Positions 8,890 through 18,565 are shown, numbered from the stretch's first letter. The stretch is 54,263 nt of DNA from Idiomarina tyrosinivorans (GCF_003987475.1 NZ_PIQH01000012.1:1-54263); one strand, 5' to 3'. A program made the numbers and translations. The notes: generated by a model not told the origin, from the letters alone.

Positions 8890-11229
8890 ATGAAACTTAA
8901 ACAAGCCTTTGCCGTAACCGCTACGCTTTTAACGGTTAGCACCGTTGCGTACGGTCAGGCGTTTGACGATAAGTTCCGCCAGCTGAGCGATGATAAGTTA
9001 CGTACACCTAACGTTTATCGCACAGCATCTGGCGCGCCGGGACATCAGTACTGGCAACAGAAAGCGGACTACAACATCAAAGTTAAACTTGATGACGAAA
9101 ACCAAAGTTTATCGGCAAGTGAGACCATCACTTACCACAATAATTCTCCAGACACATTACGCTATGTTTGGGTGCAATTAGACCAAAACCGTTTCCGTCA
9201 GGATTCAATCGGTAATAAAACTCGTACCACCTCTGATCTAGATAAGGTCAGTTTCAAGGGTATGGAGTCAATGAAAACTGCCTCTGAATTCCCCGCTGGT
9301 TACAAGATTACTGACGTGAGTGATGCCAATGGCAACGACTATCACTACGTAATCAACGGTACAATGATGCGTATTGACCTGAAAGAACCACTACAATCGG
9401 GTGAGCAGACCAAATTTAACATTAGTTGGCAGTACAACATCGTTGAACAAAAAGTATTAGGTGGTCGTGGTGGCTACGAGTACTTTGAAGAAGACGATAA
9501 CTATTTGTACGAAGTGTCACAGTGGTTCCCACGCATGGCAGCCTACTATGACGTATACGGCTGGCAGAATAAGCAATTTGTTGGTAGCGGTGAGTTCACG
9601 CTTGAGTTCGGTGACTACACCGTAGCGATTACCGTTCCTGCTGACCATATCGTTGCAGCAACAGGCGTATTACAAAATCCTGAAGACGTTTTAACCCGCA
9701 CTCAACGCGCGCGTTTAGCAGAAGCACGTACTGCTGATAAGCCAGTTAAAATTGTGACGGAAGAAGAAGCGATCGAAAACGAAAAAGAAGGCACAGACGA
9801 TACCAAAACTTGGGTATTTAAAGCCGATAACGTTCGTGACTTCGCGTGGGCCTCGTCACGTCGCTTTATCTGGGACGCAAAAGGTTATAAGAATGGCGGC
9901 GTTGATGTATTAGCGATGTCATTCTATCCAAAAGAAGGTAACCCTCTTTGGGAACGCTATTCTACTGAAGCGGTCATCCACACTATTAAGAGTTATAGCT
10001 ACTATAGTATCGATTACCCCTATCCGGTCGCCATCTCTGTGAACGGTCCTGTTGGTGGTATGGAATACCCAATGATCACCTTCAACGGTCCGCGTCCTTA
10101 CGTTGACGAAGATACGGGTAAAAAATACTATTCGAAGCGTACCAAGTACGGACTTATCTCTGTGATTATTCACGAGATCGGCCACATCTTCTTCCCAATG
10201 ACGGTTAACAGTGACGAACGTCAGTGGACCTGGATGGACGAAGGTATCAACACCTTCCTGCAGTTCCTAGCGGAACAACGTTGGGAAGAAAACTACCCGT
10301 CTGATCGCGGTCATGCGCGCGACATCGTTCGCTACATGGCTAGCCAAAACCAAATGCCTATTATGACAAACTCAGAGTCTATTCTGCAGTTTGGTAATAA
10401 CGCATATGGTAAACCAGCCACTGCATTGAACGTGTTGCGTGAAACCATCATGGGTCGCGAATTATTTGACTTCGCTTTCCGTGAATATGCGCGCCGCTGG
10501 AAGTTCAAGCGTCCAACGCCAGACGATTTATTCCGCACCATGGAAGACGCATCAGGTGTTGATCTTGATTGGTTCTGGCGCGGCTGGTTCTATACTACCG
10601 ACCACGTAGATATCGCGATTGATGACATTCACCTATACAACGTCAACACGCAGGATCCTGAAGTGGAGAAAGCGTGGAAACGTGAGCAGGACCAACGCGA
10701 ACCAATCACTATTACTGCGCATCGCAATCAAGGTATGCCGACCACTGTTGGTCAACAGCCAGAACTTCGTGACTTCTACAACGAGCACGATGAATACACT
10801 GTGACCAATGCGGATCGCAACGAGTACAACAAACTTCTTGCAGACCTTACTGATGAACAGAAAGCAATGTTGAAAGATGACACTAACTTCTACGTTGTCG
10901 ACTTCTCGAACAAAGGTGGCTTGGTCATGCCAATCTTGTTGGATATTAAATATGCCGATGGCTCTAAAGAGCACATGCGTATTCCAGCAGAGATCTGGCG
11001 CCGTTCTCCTGACCATGTATCAAAAATGATCATGACAGACAAAGAGATCAAAGAAATCATCGTTGATCCTAACTGGGAGACTGCGGATACCGACCTCAGC
11101 AATAACTATTGGCCACAACGTGTGATTCCTTCACGTATCGAGCTGTACAAACGAGGTGTTTGGGGCGGCAAGAACAGCATGATGGAAGACTACGACGAAG
11201 AGCTAAAATCGATCGAAGATGAGGACTAA
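8890..11229 (+). CDS. Secreted M1-family zinc metallopeptidase
   Basis: Gluzincin aminopeptidase-like enzyme, probably periplasmic or outer-membrane associated. I start it at ATG 8890 (GGGGAAGGA upstream), which begins a normal signal peptide (MKLKQAFAVTATLL, cleavage after YGQ); the longer TTG start would spoil it. It has 779 residues. The substrate-recognition motif GGMEYP is at residues 389-394, the zinc site HEIGH at 428-432, and the glutamate ligand at 451 (MDEG), exactly HEXXH-X18-E. The beta-sandwich N-domain is residues 40-250. The C-terminus is acidic. A DUF6702-like gene follows one base after the stop, so the two are coupled. The substrate is unknown. Confidence 0.9.
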   Translation: MKLKQAFAVTATLLTVSTVAYGQAFDDKFRQLSDDKLRTPNVYRTASGAPGHQYWQQKADYNIKVKLDDENQSLSASETITYHNNSPDTLRYVWVQLDQNRFRQDSIGNKTRTTSDLDKVSFKGMESMKTASEFPAGYKITDVSDANGNDYHYVINGTMMRIDLKEPLQSGEQTKFNISWQYNIVEQKVLGGRGGYEYFEEDDNYLYEVSQWFPRMAAYYDVYGWQNKQFVGSGEFTLEFGDYTVAITVPADHIVAATGVLQNPEDVLTRTQRARLAEARTADKPVKIVTEEEAIENEKEGTDDTKTWVFKADNVRDFAWASSRRFIWDAKGYKNGGVDVLAMSFYPKEGNPLWERYSTEAVIHTIKSYSYYSIDYPYPVAISVNGPVGGMEYPMITFNGPRPYVDEDTGKKYYSKRTKYGLISVIIHEIGHIFFPMTVNSDERQWTWMDEGINTFLQFLAEQRWEENYPSDRGHARDIVRYMASQNQMPIMTNSESILQFGNNAYGKPATALNVLRETIMGRELFDFAFREYARRWKFKRPTPDDLFRTMEDASGVDLDWFWRGWFYTTDHVDIAIDDIHLYNVNTQDPEVEKAWKREQDQREPITITAHRNQGMPTTVGQQPELRDFYNEHDEYTVTNADRNEYNKLLADLTDEQKAMLKDDTNFYVVDFSNKGGLVMPILLDIKYADGSKEHMRIPAEIWRRSPDHVSKMIMTDKEIKEIIVDPNWETADTDLSNNYWPQRVIPSRIELYKRGVWGGKNSMMEDYDEELKSIEDED

Positions 11230-11230
11230 T

Positions 11231-11746
11231 ATGGCATGGCTTAAACGCCTAACCATCCTCCTAGCGATGGGGCTGCCGCTACTTGCGGCAGCTCATCGCT
11301 ATTTTTTTGGGATGGTGGAAATTAGCGTTAACGATCACACCGGTAACACCGAGATCATTCATCAATACGCGTTGCACGATGTGCAATTAGCAATGACCAA
11401 AAAGTACCAAAAGGACTTTCGTCTAGACCAACCTGACGCGCGTGAAAAAATCCATAAATGGGTAAACGAAAACTTCTCCGTACAAGATGCTGACGGCAAC
11501 AACATAGACTTATCTTGGGTAGGAATGGAAGCCGATTACCAAAATATTTGGATTTATCAAGAAGTGCTAGGCAAGCAAGATCCATGCGGCTGGCAGGTAC
11601 GTAATCGTTTATTGATGAATGCTTTCCCTCCACAAGTCAATAATGTTGACTATGCGGCACCGAGCTATCACGGTACAGTGGCGTTAACCAATCAAAAAGA
11701 TAGTGCGACGCTAACGTGCTACACTGGCAAACAACAAAAACAATAA
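11231..11746 (+). CDS. Exported DUF6702-like protein
   Basis: 171 residues with a signal peptide (AWLKRLTILLAMGLPLLAA) followed by HRYFFGMVEISVN, a start I associate with DUF6702 proteins of marine gammaproteobacteria and Bacteroidota. Cysteines occur in QDPCGW and TLTCYTG, possibly a disulfide. Its ATG begins one base after the stop of the M1 peptidase, with AGGA in the peptidase tail; an ATG 12 bases earlier is possible. A shared operon suggests joint action with the peptidase at the envelope. No function is established that I know of, and the family name is from memory. Confidence 0.65.
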   Translation: MAWLKRLTILLAMGLPLLAAAHRYFFGMVEISVNDHTGNTEIIHQYALHDVQLAMTKKYQKDFRLDQPDAREKIHKWVNENFSVQDADGNNIDLSWVGMEADYQNIWIYQEVLGKQDPCGWQVRNRLLMNAFPPQVNNVDYAAPSYHGTVALTNQKDSATLTCYTGKQQKQ

Positions 11747-11789
11747 AATGCTGACAACCACTGAATCTCACGACCTAAAAGGACTAGAT

Positions 11790-12257
11790 ATGAATGCGGA
11801 ATTCGTGAACCCGTTTCTTCAAGCATTAAGCAATGTATTATCAATGATGGCACAAATGGAACTGAAGCCGGGTAGCCCAATGGTGAAAAAAAATGACGTC
11901 GCTAAAGGCGACGTATCAGGCATCATTGGCATGGTAGGGCCACAACTAAAAGGCTCCTTTTCTGTGTCCTTTGAAGAGAACTTGGCCATAGAAATTATGT
12001 ATAAAATGCTCGGCGAGCGACCGACGTCACTGAATGAAGAGGTGTGTGACATGGTCGGTGAAATCACCAATATGGTCACCGGTGGAGCGAAAAAAAGCTT
12101 AGGTGAAAAAGGTTATGACTTTGAAATGGCAACACCGATTGTTGTTTCTGGTCGCGAGCACACCATCTCACACAAGGCAGATGGTCCGAAAATCATCATG
12201 CCATTTAGCCACATTGCGGGTAACGCTTACATCGAAATTTGCTTCGACAAAGCGTAA
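11790..12257 (+). CDS. cheX: Chemotaxis protein CheX (CheC/CheX/FliY-type phosphatase)
   Basis: Small dephosphorylase acting on CheY-P-like response regulators. I start at ATG 11790 (MNAEFVNPFLQAL) because AGGA lies seven bases upstream, whereas the ATG at 11748 has no SD; the product is then 155 residues. The catalytic ExxN signature is visible in GEITNMVTGGAKKSL near residues 93-107. No other chemotaxis genes are nearby, which is common for CheX in marine gammaproteobacteria, and its partner is unknown. Its 3' end overlaps the end of alr on the other strand by 31 bases. Confidence 0.88.
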   Translation: MNAEFVNPFLQALSNVLSMMAQMELKPGSPMVKKNDVAKGDVSGIIGMVGPQLKGSFSVSFEENLAIEIMYKMLGERPTSLNEEVCDMVGEITNMVTGGAKKSLGEKGYDFEMATPIVVSGREHTISHKADGPKIIMPFSHIAGNAYIEICFDKA

Positions 12258-13336
12258 TCGTACTCTACCCTCTGGGCCATATTACAGAGTAATTCATAAG
12301 AAATAGTGCCGGCAGCAGCAGCAATGTCATCGACCGATAACTGCTGTTGCGAGGCCTCATCTTTGCCCCACAAAATCGCCGTATCACCGACCTTTACAGC
12401 GCTGCCCGGGCCAAGCTCTACCGCTAACATATCCATCGAGACCCTGCCAGCCAAACCATAGCGATGCCCATTAATTAGCACTGGCGTACCGTTCGGCGCA
12501 TGACGCGGATAGCCGTCACCATAGCCGATAGCGACAATTCCCACTTGGGTATCCCGACTAGCGGTCCAAGCGCTGCCGTACCCTACACTTTCTCCTTGCT
12601 TAACTGAACGCACAGAAATAATACTGGCCTTCAAGGTCATCACTGGTGTTACCCCTAAGCTTTCGCTCGACTCGCTGCGAATAGGTGATACGCCATACAT
12701 TAGCAAACCAGGACGAACCCACTGCTGCTGCCATGCTGGGAAGTTAACGATTGCGGCAGAATTGGCGAAGCTACGCACAGGTGACAAGCTGGCTAAGGTC
12801 TGCATGACTTGTTGCTGTTTCATATTTAACGGGTGATTTGCCTCATCAGCGCAGGCAAAATGGCTCATGATCACCGGAGCCTCAGCGACATCTGGGTGCT
12901 CACACAAGGACTGGTAGGCCTGTGCCGCGAATTCTGGGTCTAGGCCAATACGGTGCATGCCGCTGTCGACTTTTAACCAAACCGGAATGTTGGTGTTGAA
13001 CCGGTACCCTAAGAACTGTTGCAGTTGTTGCTGCTGATGAATCACCGGCTGTAACTGATATTCGGCCAACAGCGGCAATTCCGTCGCGGAAAAAAAACCC
13101 TCCAACAGCACAATCGGAAGCTGGCAGCCATTTTCGCGCAACCGCATAGCCTCTCCCACGCGGGCAACACCGATGGCGCCCACGCCTTGAATGTGCTTGG
13201 CGATCTCGATTAAGCCATGGCCATAGGCATTGGCCTTAAGGATAGCCAGAATTTGGCTGGCCGGTGCCCGTTCCTGCAGTCTTTGGACATTACGGTTTAA
13301 TGCCGCAATGTCGATTTCTGCCCATGCTCCGCGCAT
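12227..13336 (-). CDS. alr: Alanine racemase
   Basis: PLP enzyme making D-alanine for peptidoglycan. The PLP lysine is K34 in LKANAYGHG, and the second catalytic base is the tyrosine in SVGYGSAWTA near residue 253. The N-terminal barrel is followed by the C-terminal beta domain (AGRVSMDMLAVELG). It has 369 residues, about ten longer at the C-terminus than Escherichia coli Alr; the extra tail reads through the end of cheX on the opposite strand. The start ATG shares one base with the dnaB stop (TAATG), the conserved dnaB-alr pair. Confidence 0.96.
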   Translation of the reverse strand: MRGAWAEIDIAALNRNVQRLQERAPASQILAILKANAYGHGLIEIAKHIQGVGAIGVARVGEAMRLRENGCQLPIVLLEGFFSATELPLLAEYQLQPVIHQQQQLQQFLGYRFNTNIPVWLKVDSGMHRIGLDPEFAAQAYQSLCEHPDVAEAPVIMSHFACADEANHPLNMKQQQVMQTLASLSPVRSFANSAAIVNFPAWQQQWVRPGLLMYGVSPIRSESSESLGVTPVMTLKASIISVRSVKQGESVGYGSAWTASRDTQVGIVAIGYGDGYPRHAPNGTPVLINGHRYGLAGRVSMDMLAVELGPGSAVKVGDTAILWGKDEASQQQLSVDDIAAAAGTISYELLCNMAQRVEYDYALSKQISM

Positions 13337-14730
13337 TAGTAGCGCTCATCGTCTTCGGCTCGAACAAAGTTATCGAACCGCGATAAATGACCATGGAATT
13401 TCAGCTCGATAGCGCCGATGGGACCATTCCGTTGTTTACCGATAATGATTTCTGCCAAGCCCTGTTGCGCACTATCAGGGTGGTAGACTTCATCACGATA
13501 AATAAACATGATGACGTCGGCATCCTGCTCAATTGAGCCTGATTCACGCAAGTCTGAATTAACCGGTCGTTTGTCGGCACGTTGTTCGAGCGAGCGGTTT
13601 AACTGCGAAAGCGCGACCACGGGCACTTCTAATTCTTTTGCTAGTGCCTTTAATGAGCGTGAAATTTCGGCAATCTCTAAGGTTCTGTTTTCTGACATCC
13701 CTGGTACTGTCATCAATTGCAGATAATCCACCATGATCATTGATAACCCTTCGTGTTGTCGGTGAATCCGGCGTGCGCGAGAGCGCACCTCAGTCGGGGT
13801 GAGTCCAGAACTGTCGTCGATATAGAGATTATTACGTTCGTTCAGCATATTCATGACTGAGGCGATACGTGCCCAGTCATCATCCTCTAGCCGTCCAGTA
13901 CGAACTTTGGTCTGGTCCACTCGGCTAAGTGAAGCCAACATCCGCATCATCAGCTGTTCAGCCGGCATCTCTAAGCTAAAAACTAACACCGGCTTATCAT
14001 GGTTAAGCGCTATATTTTCCGCCAAATTCATGGCAAACGTGGTTTTACCCATAGACGGACGCGCCGCAACAATGACCAGGTCAGATGGCTGTAACCCAGC
14101 GGTTTTCCGGTCTAGGTCATGAAAGCCAGTGGATACGCCGGTGACACCGTTGTTATTTTTGGTTTTACTAAGCGCTTCGATGCGGTCAATGGTGCTCGAT
14201 AGGATGCTGTGAATGCCTTTAGGTCCTTCGCTTCCAGACACCCGTTTTTCGGCAATGTGAAAGACTTTACTCTCGGCTAAATCGAGCAATTCGTGACTAC
14301 TGCGACCTTGAGTATCGTAGCCAGACTCAGCAATTTCGTTTGCCACACCAATCATTTCGCGAACCACGGCACGTTCCCGAACGATATCCGCATAAGCGAG
14401 AATATTGGCTGCACTCGGAGTGTTTTTCGCAATTTCGCCGAGGTAGGCAAAGCCACCCACCCGTTCAAGTTGATCACTGGCCTCAAGCTTTTCTGATACG
14501 GTAACCAAATCGATCGGTTGGTTGCGTTCGGCCAAATATTGCATGGCAGCAAAAATCATTCGATGGGCACGATGATAAAAATCATCAGCAATGACCTTGC
14601 CAGCAACGTCATCCCAACGCTCGTTATCCAGCATTAAGCCACCCAACACTGATTGTTCAGCCTCGATGGAGTGCGGCGCACTGCGTATTTCCGCCACTTT
14701 TGCGTCGGTCTTTTTTGCTGTTTCAGCCAT
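13336..14730 (-). CDS. dnaB: Replicative DNA helicase DnaB
   Basis: Hexameric 5'-3' helicase at the replication fork. I place the start at ATG 14730 (MAETAKKTDAKVAEIRSAP), giving 464 residues, close to the family norm. The longer frame adds 57 residues of non-family sequence. The N-terminal domain starts at PHSIEAEQSVLGGLMLD; Walker A is ARPSMGKTTFAMNLAENIA, Walker B is IMVDYLQLM, and the DnaB signature DLRESGSIEQDADVIMFIYR is near the C-terminus. No intein is present. It is cotranscribed with alr. Confidence 0.97.
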   Translation of the reverse strand: MAETAKKTDAKVAEIRSAPHSIEAEQSVLGGLMLDNERWDDVAGKVIADDFYHRAHRMIFAAMQYLAERNQPIDLVTVSEKLEASDQLERVGGFAYLGEIAKNTPSAANILAYADIVRERAVVREMIGVANEIAESGYDTQGRSSHELLDLAESKVFHIAEKRVSGSEGPKGIHSILSSTIDRIEALSKTKNNNGVTGVSTGFHDLDRKTAGLQPSDLVIVAARPSMGKTTFAMNLAENIALNHDKPVLVFSLEMPAEQLMMRMLASLSRVDQTKVRTGRLEDDDWARIASVMNMLNERNNLYIDDSSGLTPTEVRSRARRIHRQHEGLSMIMVDYLQLMTVPGMSENRTLEIAEISRSLKALAKELEVPVVALSQLNRSLEQRADKRPVNSDLRESGSIEQDADVIMFIYRDEVYHPDSAQQGLAEIIIGKQRNGPIGAIELKFHGHLSRFDNFVRAEDDERY

Positions 14731-14769
14731 TAATGAATCACTTACTGAGTCCGAAAATAAATCCTTACG

Positions 14770-14798
14770 ACTATACAAAAAGCACTGCTGAGTTGAAA
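14770..14798 (-). promoter_or_regulatory. Candidate dnaB promoter
   Basis: On the minus strand TATAGT (14770-14775) lies 17 bases from TTTCAA (14793-14798), about 40 bases ahead of the chosen dnaB start and just past the terminator of the preceding transcript. The -10 is good and the -35 is weak. Confidence 0.4.
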
Positions 14799-14819
14799 GC
14801 AAATCGGTGGCGAAAAGCC

Positions 14820-14850
14820 AAAAAAAGGCCCTCTCAAAAGTCAGAGGGCC
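14820..14850 (-). terminator. Rho-independent terminator after the DUF4097 gene
   Basis: A perfect 8-bp stem, GGCCCTCT (14827-14834) with AGAGGGCC (14843-14850), is followed on the minus strand by seven T residues. It separates the sigma/anti-sigma/DUF4097 transcript from dnaB. Confidence 0.88.
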
Positions 14851-14869
14851 AGTACGGTTGGGAATGCGA

Positions 14870-15865
14870 TTATTTTGCTGGCCGAACTCGGATGTCACCA
14901 CTCACCGTATTGATATCAACGCTGGCGCTGCCGTTACCGACGCTGAATTCAAGCGAACTAGCAGGTCCGTACTTGGCCTCTCGCGGCTCGTCGCTCGACA
15001 GCATATTTTGGATGTCACCACCTGCATTAGCGTTAATATCGAATGCGGCATTTACCTCACCAACAAAATTCAACGTCATTTCACCGCTAACACTCGACGC
15101 CTCAATATCACCACCATCGAGCAAGGTGAACTCTGCGCTGGTATCGCCACTGACGGTCGATAGCTCTAGCTTTTTAACGCTACCGAGGGAAGCTCGAATA
15201 TCACCAGAGACACTTTGTAAAATGACATCTTGCATCTGTGAACTGATATTGAGGTCGCCACTAACGACTGAATACTCACCGCTGTCACCGCTTGAGCCAG
15301 TGTCTTCGATATTGCCGCTAACGCTTTCTAAGCGCACATCGCCACGCATGTCGACACTATGAATATCGCCGCTAACAGTACTCAAACTCACCTGTTTGGC
15401 TAACTGGCTCGCCCGGACATCGCCGCTAACTAACTCGATCGAAGTACCGCCTTTGATGTCGTTGATTTCGGTATCCATAGAGACGCCCTGCACTGAAATA
15501 CTAGCGCTTGCAGGAATGGTGAGCGTTAAATTAGAGCCGCGCTTATCGCTGTTGCCCCAGTTGTGCCAGCCACTTTGCTGTTTAATTTTAACTTTAAGGT
15601 AAACCGTGTCACCGCTTTGTTTGAAGATGAACTCTTTGGTGTCTTCATCCAATGTGCCTTGAACATGAACATCATCATCGGCACCGGGTTGTACGACCAA
15701 TTTACCGCGAACATTTTCGACAACCACTTTTACGTCACTACTTACGCTAAGGTGTTTGTCCACACTCTCTTGTGCAGCTGCGGTTACGCTGTATATCGCG
15801 CTGAGTGCTAGGCAAAGAACACCTACTAACCATCCAGTTTTAGCTTTTGCTATTGAATCTCTCAT
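14870..15865 (-). CDS. Secreted DUF4097 beta-repeat protein
   Basis: 331 residues from ATG 15865 (AGGAG seven bases upstream; a GTG six bases earlier is too close to it). An export signal ends at TAAAQ near residue 33. The mature part is a predicted right-handed beta solenoid: the turn motif VSG[DNE] recurs eight times between about residues 150 and the C-terminus, which ends in VSGDIRVRPAK. DUF4097 proteins are often called putative adhesins, but their role is not settled. It is the last gene of an ECF sigma / anti-sigma transcript and so is probably a target of that sigma factor at the envelope. Confidence 0.82.
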   Translation of the reverse strand: MRDSIAKAKTGWLVGVLCLALSAIYSVTAAAQESVDKHLSVSSDVKVVVENVRGKLVVQPGADDDVHVQGTLDEDTKEFIFKQSGDTVYLKVKIKQQSGWHNWGNSDKRGSNLTLTIPASASISVQGVSMDTEINDIKGGTSIELVSGDVRASQLAKQVSLSTVSGDIHSVDMRGDVRLESVSGNIEDTGSSGDSGEYSVVSGDLNISSQMQDVILQSVSGDIRASLGSVKKLELSTVSGDTSAEFTLLDGGDIEASSVSGEMTLNFVGEVNAAFDINANAGGDIQNMLSSDEPREAKYGPASSLEFSVGNGSASVDINTVSGDIRVRPAK

Positions 15866-15882
15866 CGCCACTCTCCTACTAT

Positions 15883-16392
15883 TTATAACTGTTGCAAGCG
15901 ACTTTGCTTGGCATACGCTTGGTCTAAAAGTTTCAATTCTTGCTGGTTCACCCAGCGCAACATTTCTAATAAGCTTCTATCGTTCGGTGACTTCATCAAT
16001 GACTCTGTCACTTGTTTCCGCGCCTGTTGTAAGTTCGCCAACGATTCCGCAAAATTTCCAGATGGTGCTTTATAGCCGGCGGCTTCAAAGCGAGCTTTAA
16101 TCAATTCCACTTGCTGGTCCTGAGTCTGATTTAACTGTTGCGCTAACTCATAAATCGTTTGCGGTTGCTGCGTAGTATTCTTTGGCCACCACTGGCTCAC
16201 CAGCACCGCTACCATTAATATTGATGCGGCAATAGCAAACCATGGCTTTGTTACAGAGCTTGCGTTGGCTTTGCCCTGAGGCTGCCTGACTAAAGCATGC
16301 TCAATGCCCTGCCATAAATCTTTATTCGGAGCCGGCGCCGCTTGCTGCTGATGCTGCTGCAACAATTGCTCTAGTGTTTTACGCTGCGTCAT
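15883..16392 (-). CDS. Putative anti-sigma factor, single-span membrane protein
   Basis: 169 residues: a cytoplasmic N-terminus of about 50 residues (DLWQGIEHALVRQP resembles anti-sigma N-domains), one membrane helix (WFAIAASILMVAVLVSQWW, residues 51-69) and a periplasmic helical, glutamine-rich domain of about 100 residues. The assignment rests on topology and on a 14-base overlap with the ECF sigma gene upstream. No zinc-binding HxxxCxxC motif is visible, so it is not a classical ZAS anti-sigma. It is followed 17 bases later by the DUF4097 gene. Confidence 0.65.
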   Translation of the reverse strand: MTQRKTLEQLLQQHQQQAAPAPNKDLWQGIEHALVRQPQGKANASSVTKPWFAIAASILMVAVLVSQWWPKNTTQQPQTIYELAQQLNQTQDQQVELIKARFEAAGYKAPSGNFAESLANLQQARKQVTESLMKSPNDRSLLEMLRWVNQQELKLLDQAYAKQSRLQQL

Positions 16393-16927
16393 GATTAGCC
16401 CACTCCTCTATTAATTGTTTTGCACGATGTAATTGTGCTTTACTGGTACCCACGGCAATACCCAACTGGTCAGCGATTTCCTCGTGCCGCATTCCCTCCA
16501 GTGCCGCCAGAACGAACACCCAGCGCGTTTGATCCGGAAGCTTCATTACGTATCTATCAAGCTCCGACAAGTCCATCGCACCACTATCGGCCTCTTGCTG
16601 GACTTGCTGGCCCGCTTTGATGATGCGCTGGTACCAGCGCTTTTGCTTACGTAATTCAGTTAAGGTGACGTTGGTGGCGACCGCATGCAGCCAGGTACTA
16701 AATTTCGAATCACCGCGAAAGTTCGCCAACTTCTGCCATAACTGAATAAAGACTTCCTGCACCATATCATCGGCTTGGCTACGGTCGCCGCAGAGCCTTA
16801 ATACCAATCCATACACTTTACCGACGTAGGTTTGATACAGGCGCTGAAACGCATTCACGTCACCGGCAATAGCTCGTGCGATATCCTTGTCTTCGTGATC
16901 TACCGAGGTATCAAGTTGTTGCAACAA
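16379..16927 (-). CDS. ECF-type RNA polymerase sigma factor
   Basis: Sigma-70 group 4 protein of 182 residues. Region 2 spans about 27-95 (LYQTYVGKVYGLVLRLCGD, DDMVQEVFIQLW, FSTWLHAVATN), and region 4 spans about 120-178 with the helix-turn-helix MRHEEIADQLGIAVGTSKAQL. The start is a TTG with AGGAG eight bases upstream; no ATG or GTG lies near. It heads a three-gene unit with the anti-sigma and DUF4097 genes. A weak GCAACT / AGATT pair upstream could be an autoregulated promoter, but I am not confident of it. Confidence 0.9.
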   Translation of the reverse strand: MLQQLDTSVDHEDKDIARAIAGDVNAFQRLYQTYVGKVYGLVLRLCGDRSQADDMVQEVFIQLWQKLANFRGDSKFSTWLHAVATNVTLTELRKQKRWYQRIIKAGQQVQQEADSGAMDLSELDRYVMKLPDQTRWVFVLAALEGMRHEEIADQLGIAVGTSKAQLHRAKQLIEEWANHDAA

Positions 16928-17002
16928 CTGGTCTCCTATTCCTCAATCTGGGCGCCTTTACTGTATGAGTTGCCGGCACTCATCACAAGGTTTACTGCGA
17001 GC

Positions 17003-17029
17003 AAAAAAAAAGCTGCCCGAGGGCAGCTT
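17003..17029 (-). terminator. Rho-independent terminator of the rpsF-rplI operon
   Basis: AAGCTGCC (17010-17017) and GGCAGCTT (17022-17029) form an 8-bp stem around a CGAG tetraloop. Eight T residues follow on the minus strand; five on the plus strand might allow bidirectional use, but no plus-strand gene needs it. Confidence 0.88.
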
Positions 17030-17053
17030 TTTCTTATCACGGTTACGTGACAA

Positions 17054-17506
17054 TTATGCAGCAGCAACAACCTTGATGGTCACTGTTGCAAATACGTCAG
17101 CGTGAACGTGCAATTCAAGCTCAAACTCACCAACTTCACGGATAGTACCGTGAGGCATAAGTACTTCGCTCTTCTTCACTTGTACGCCTGCTGCAGTGAT
17201 TGCATCAGCGATATCGCGAGTACCGATTGAACCAAACAATTTACCTTCGTCACCGGCTTTAGACTCGATAACAACGGCTTCAAGAGCGTTCAACTTGTCA
17301 GCACGTGCTTGCGCTTTTGCTAAGTCTTCAGCGATTTTCGCTTCTAACTCTGCACGACGTTGTTCGAACAACTCGATGTTTTGTTTAGTTGCTGGAACTG
17401 CTTTCCCATTTGGGAATAAGAAGTTACGAGCATAGCCTGATTTAACAGATACTTGGTCGCCCAAAGTACCCAAGTTGGCAATTTTATCTAAAAGAATGAT
17501 TTCCAT
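17054..17506 (-). CDS. rplI: 50S ribosomal protein L9
   Basis: Elongated large-subunit protein at the L1 stalk base, involved in frame maintenance. The 150 residues start [19 protein letters not shown], with the long connecting helix at about 45-75 and the C-terminal domain containing [14 protein letters not shown]. It is the last gene of the rpsF-priB-rpsR-rplI operon and is followed by a terminator. In relatives dnaB usually comes next; here the ECF cassette lies between. Confidence 0.98.
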   Translation of the reverse strand: MEIILLDKIANLGTLGDQVSVKSGYARNFLFPNGKAVPATKQNIELFEQRRAELEAKIAEDLAKAQARADKLNALEAVVIESKAGDEGKLFGSIGTRDIADAITAAGVQVKKSEVLMPHGTIREVGEFELELHVHADVFATVTIKVVAAA

Positions 17507-17547
17507 TTTCGCTACCTCTACGCTTGGTAATCGAACCGAATGCCGGC

Positions 17548-18097
<550 letters not shown>

Positions 18098-18108
18098 AAC
18101 TGAAGCGC

Positions 18109-18459
18109 TTAAGCCGCTTCGCTCTCACCTTTACGCTCATCCTTCGCTTTGTTTAACGGCGAAGGCTCAGTGATAGCTTCTTTCTTACGCATCACTAAGT
18201 TGCGCAATACTGCATCGTTGTAACGGAATGCAGTTTCAAGCTCTTCAACCACTTCTGCTGTTGCTTCGATGTTCATCAGAACATAGTGCGCTTTGTGCAG
18301 CTTGTTGATTGGGTAAGCTAATTGACGACGACCCCAGTCTTCGAGACGGAGGATGCTGCCACCGCCCTGCTTGATGGTCTCGCTATAACGCTCGATCATA
18401 CCAGGGACTTGCTCGCTTTGGTCCGGGTGAACCATAAATACGATTTCGTAATGACGCAT
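18109..18459 (-). CDS. rpsF: 30S ribosomal protein S6
   Basis: Small-subunit platform protein binding S18. It has 116 residues: [18 protein letters not shown], the central [19 protein letters not shown], and a charged C-terminal extension ([11 protein letters not shown]) of the type modified by RimK glutamylation in Escherichia coli, although this one ends in AA rather than EE. It is first in its operon, with a sigma-70 promoter and a leader of about 100 bases upstream. Confidence 0.98.
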   Translation of the reverse strand: MRHYEIVFMVHPDQSEQVPGMIERYSETIKQGGGSILRLEDWGRRQLAYPINKLHKAHYVLMNIEATAEVVEELETAFRYNDAVLRNLVMRKKEAITEPSPLNKAKDERKGESEAA

Positions 18460-18565
18460 TACGGGTTTCCTTTTGGTTTAAAAAGCCTCTTTTCAGCTCA
18501 GCCGCACTGACATAGAAGCAAGGAACTCAAAAAACAAAATGAGAAAGGCTGATTTAAGCCGCGCG

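Noticed and set aside
14870-15500. Repeated DNA motif in the DUF4097 gene as a tandem repeat array or CRISPR
   Set aside because: The recurrence comes from the codons of the VSGD turn at irregular spacing within a protein-coding frame; there are no constant repeats with unique spacers.
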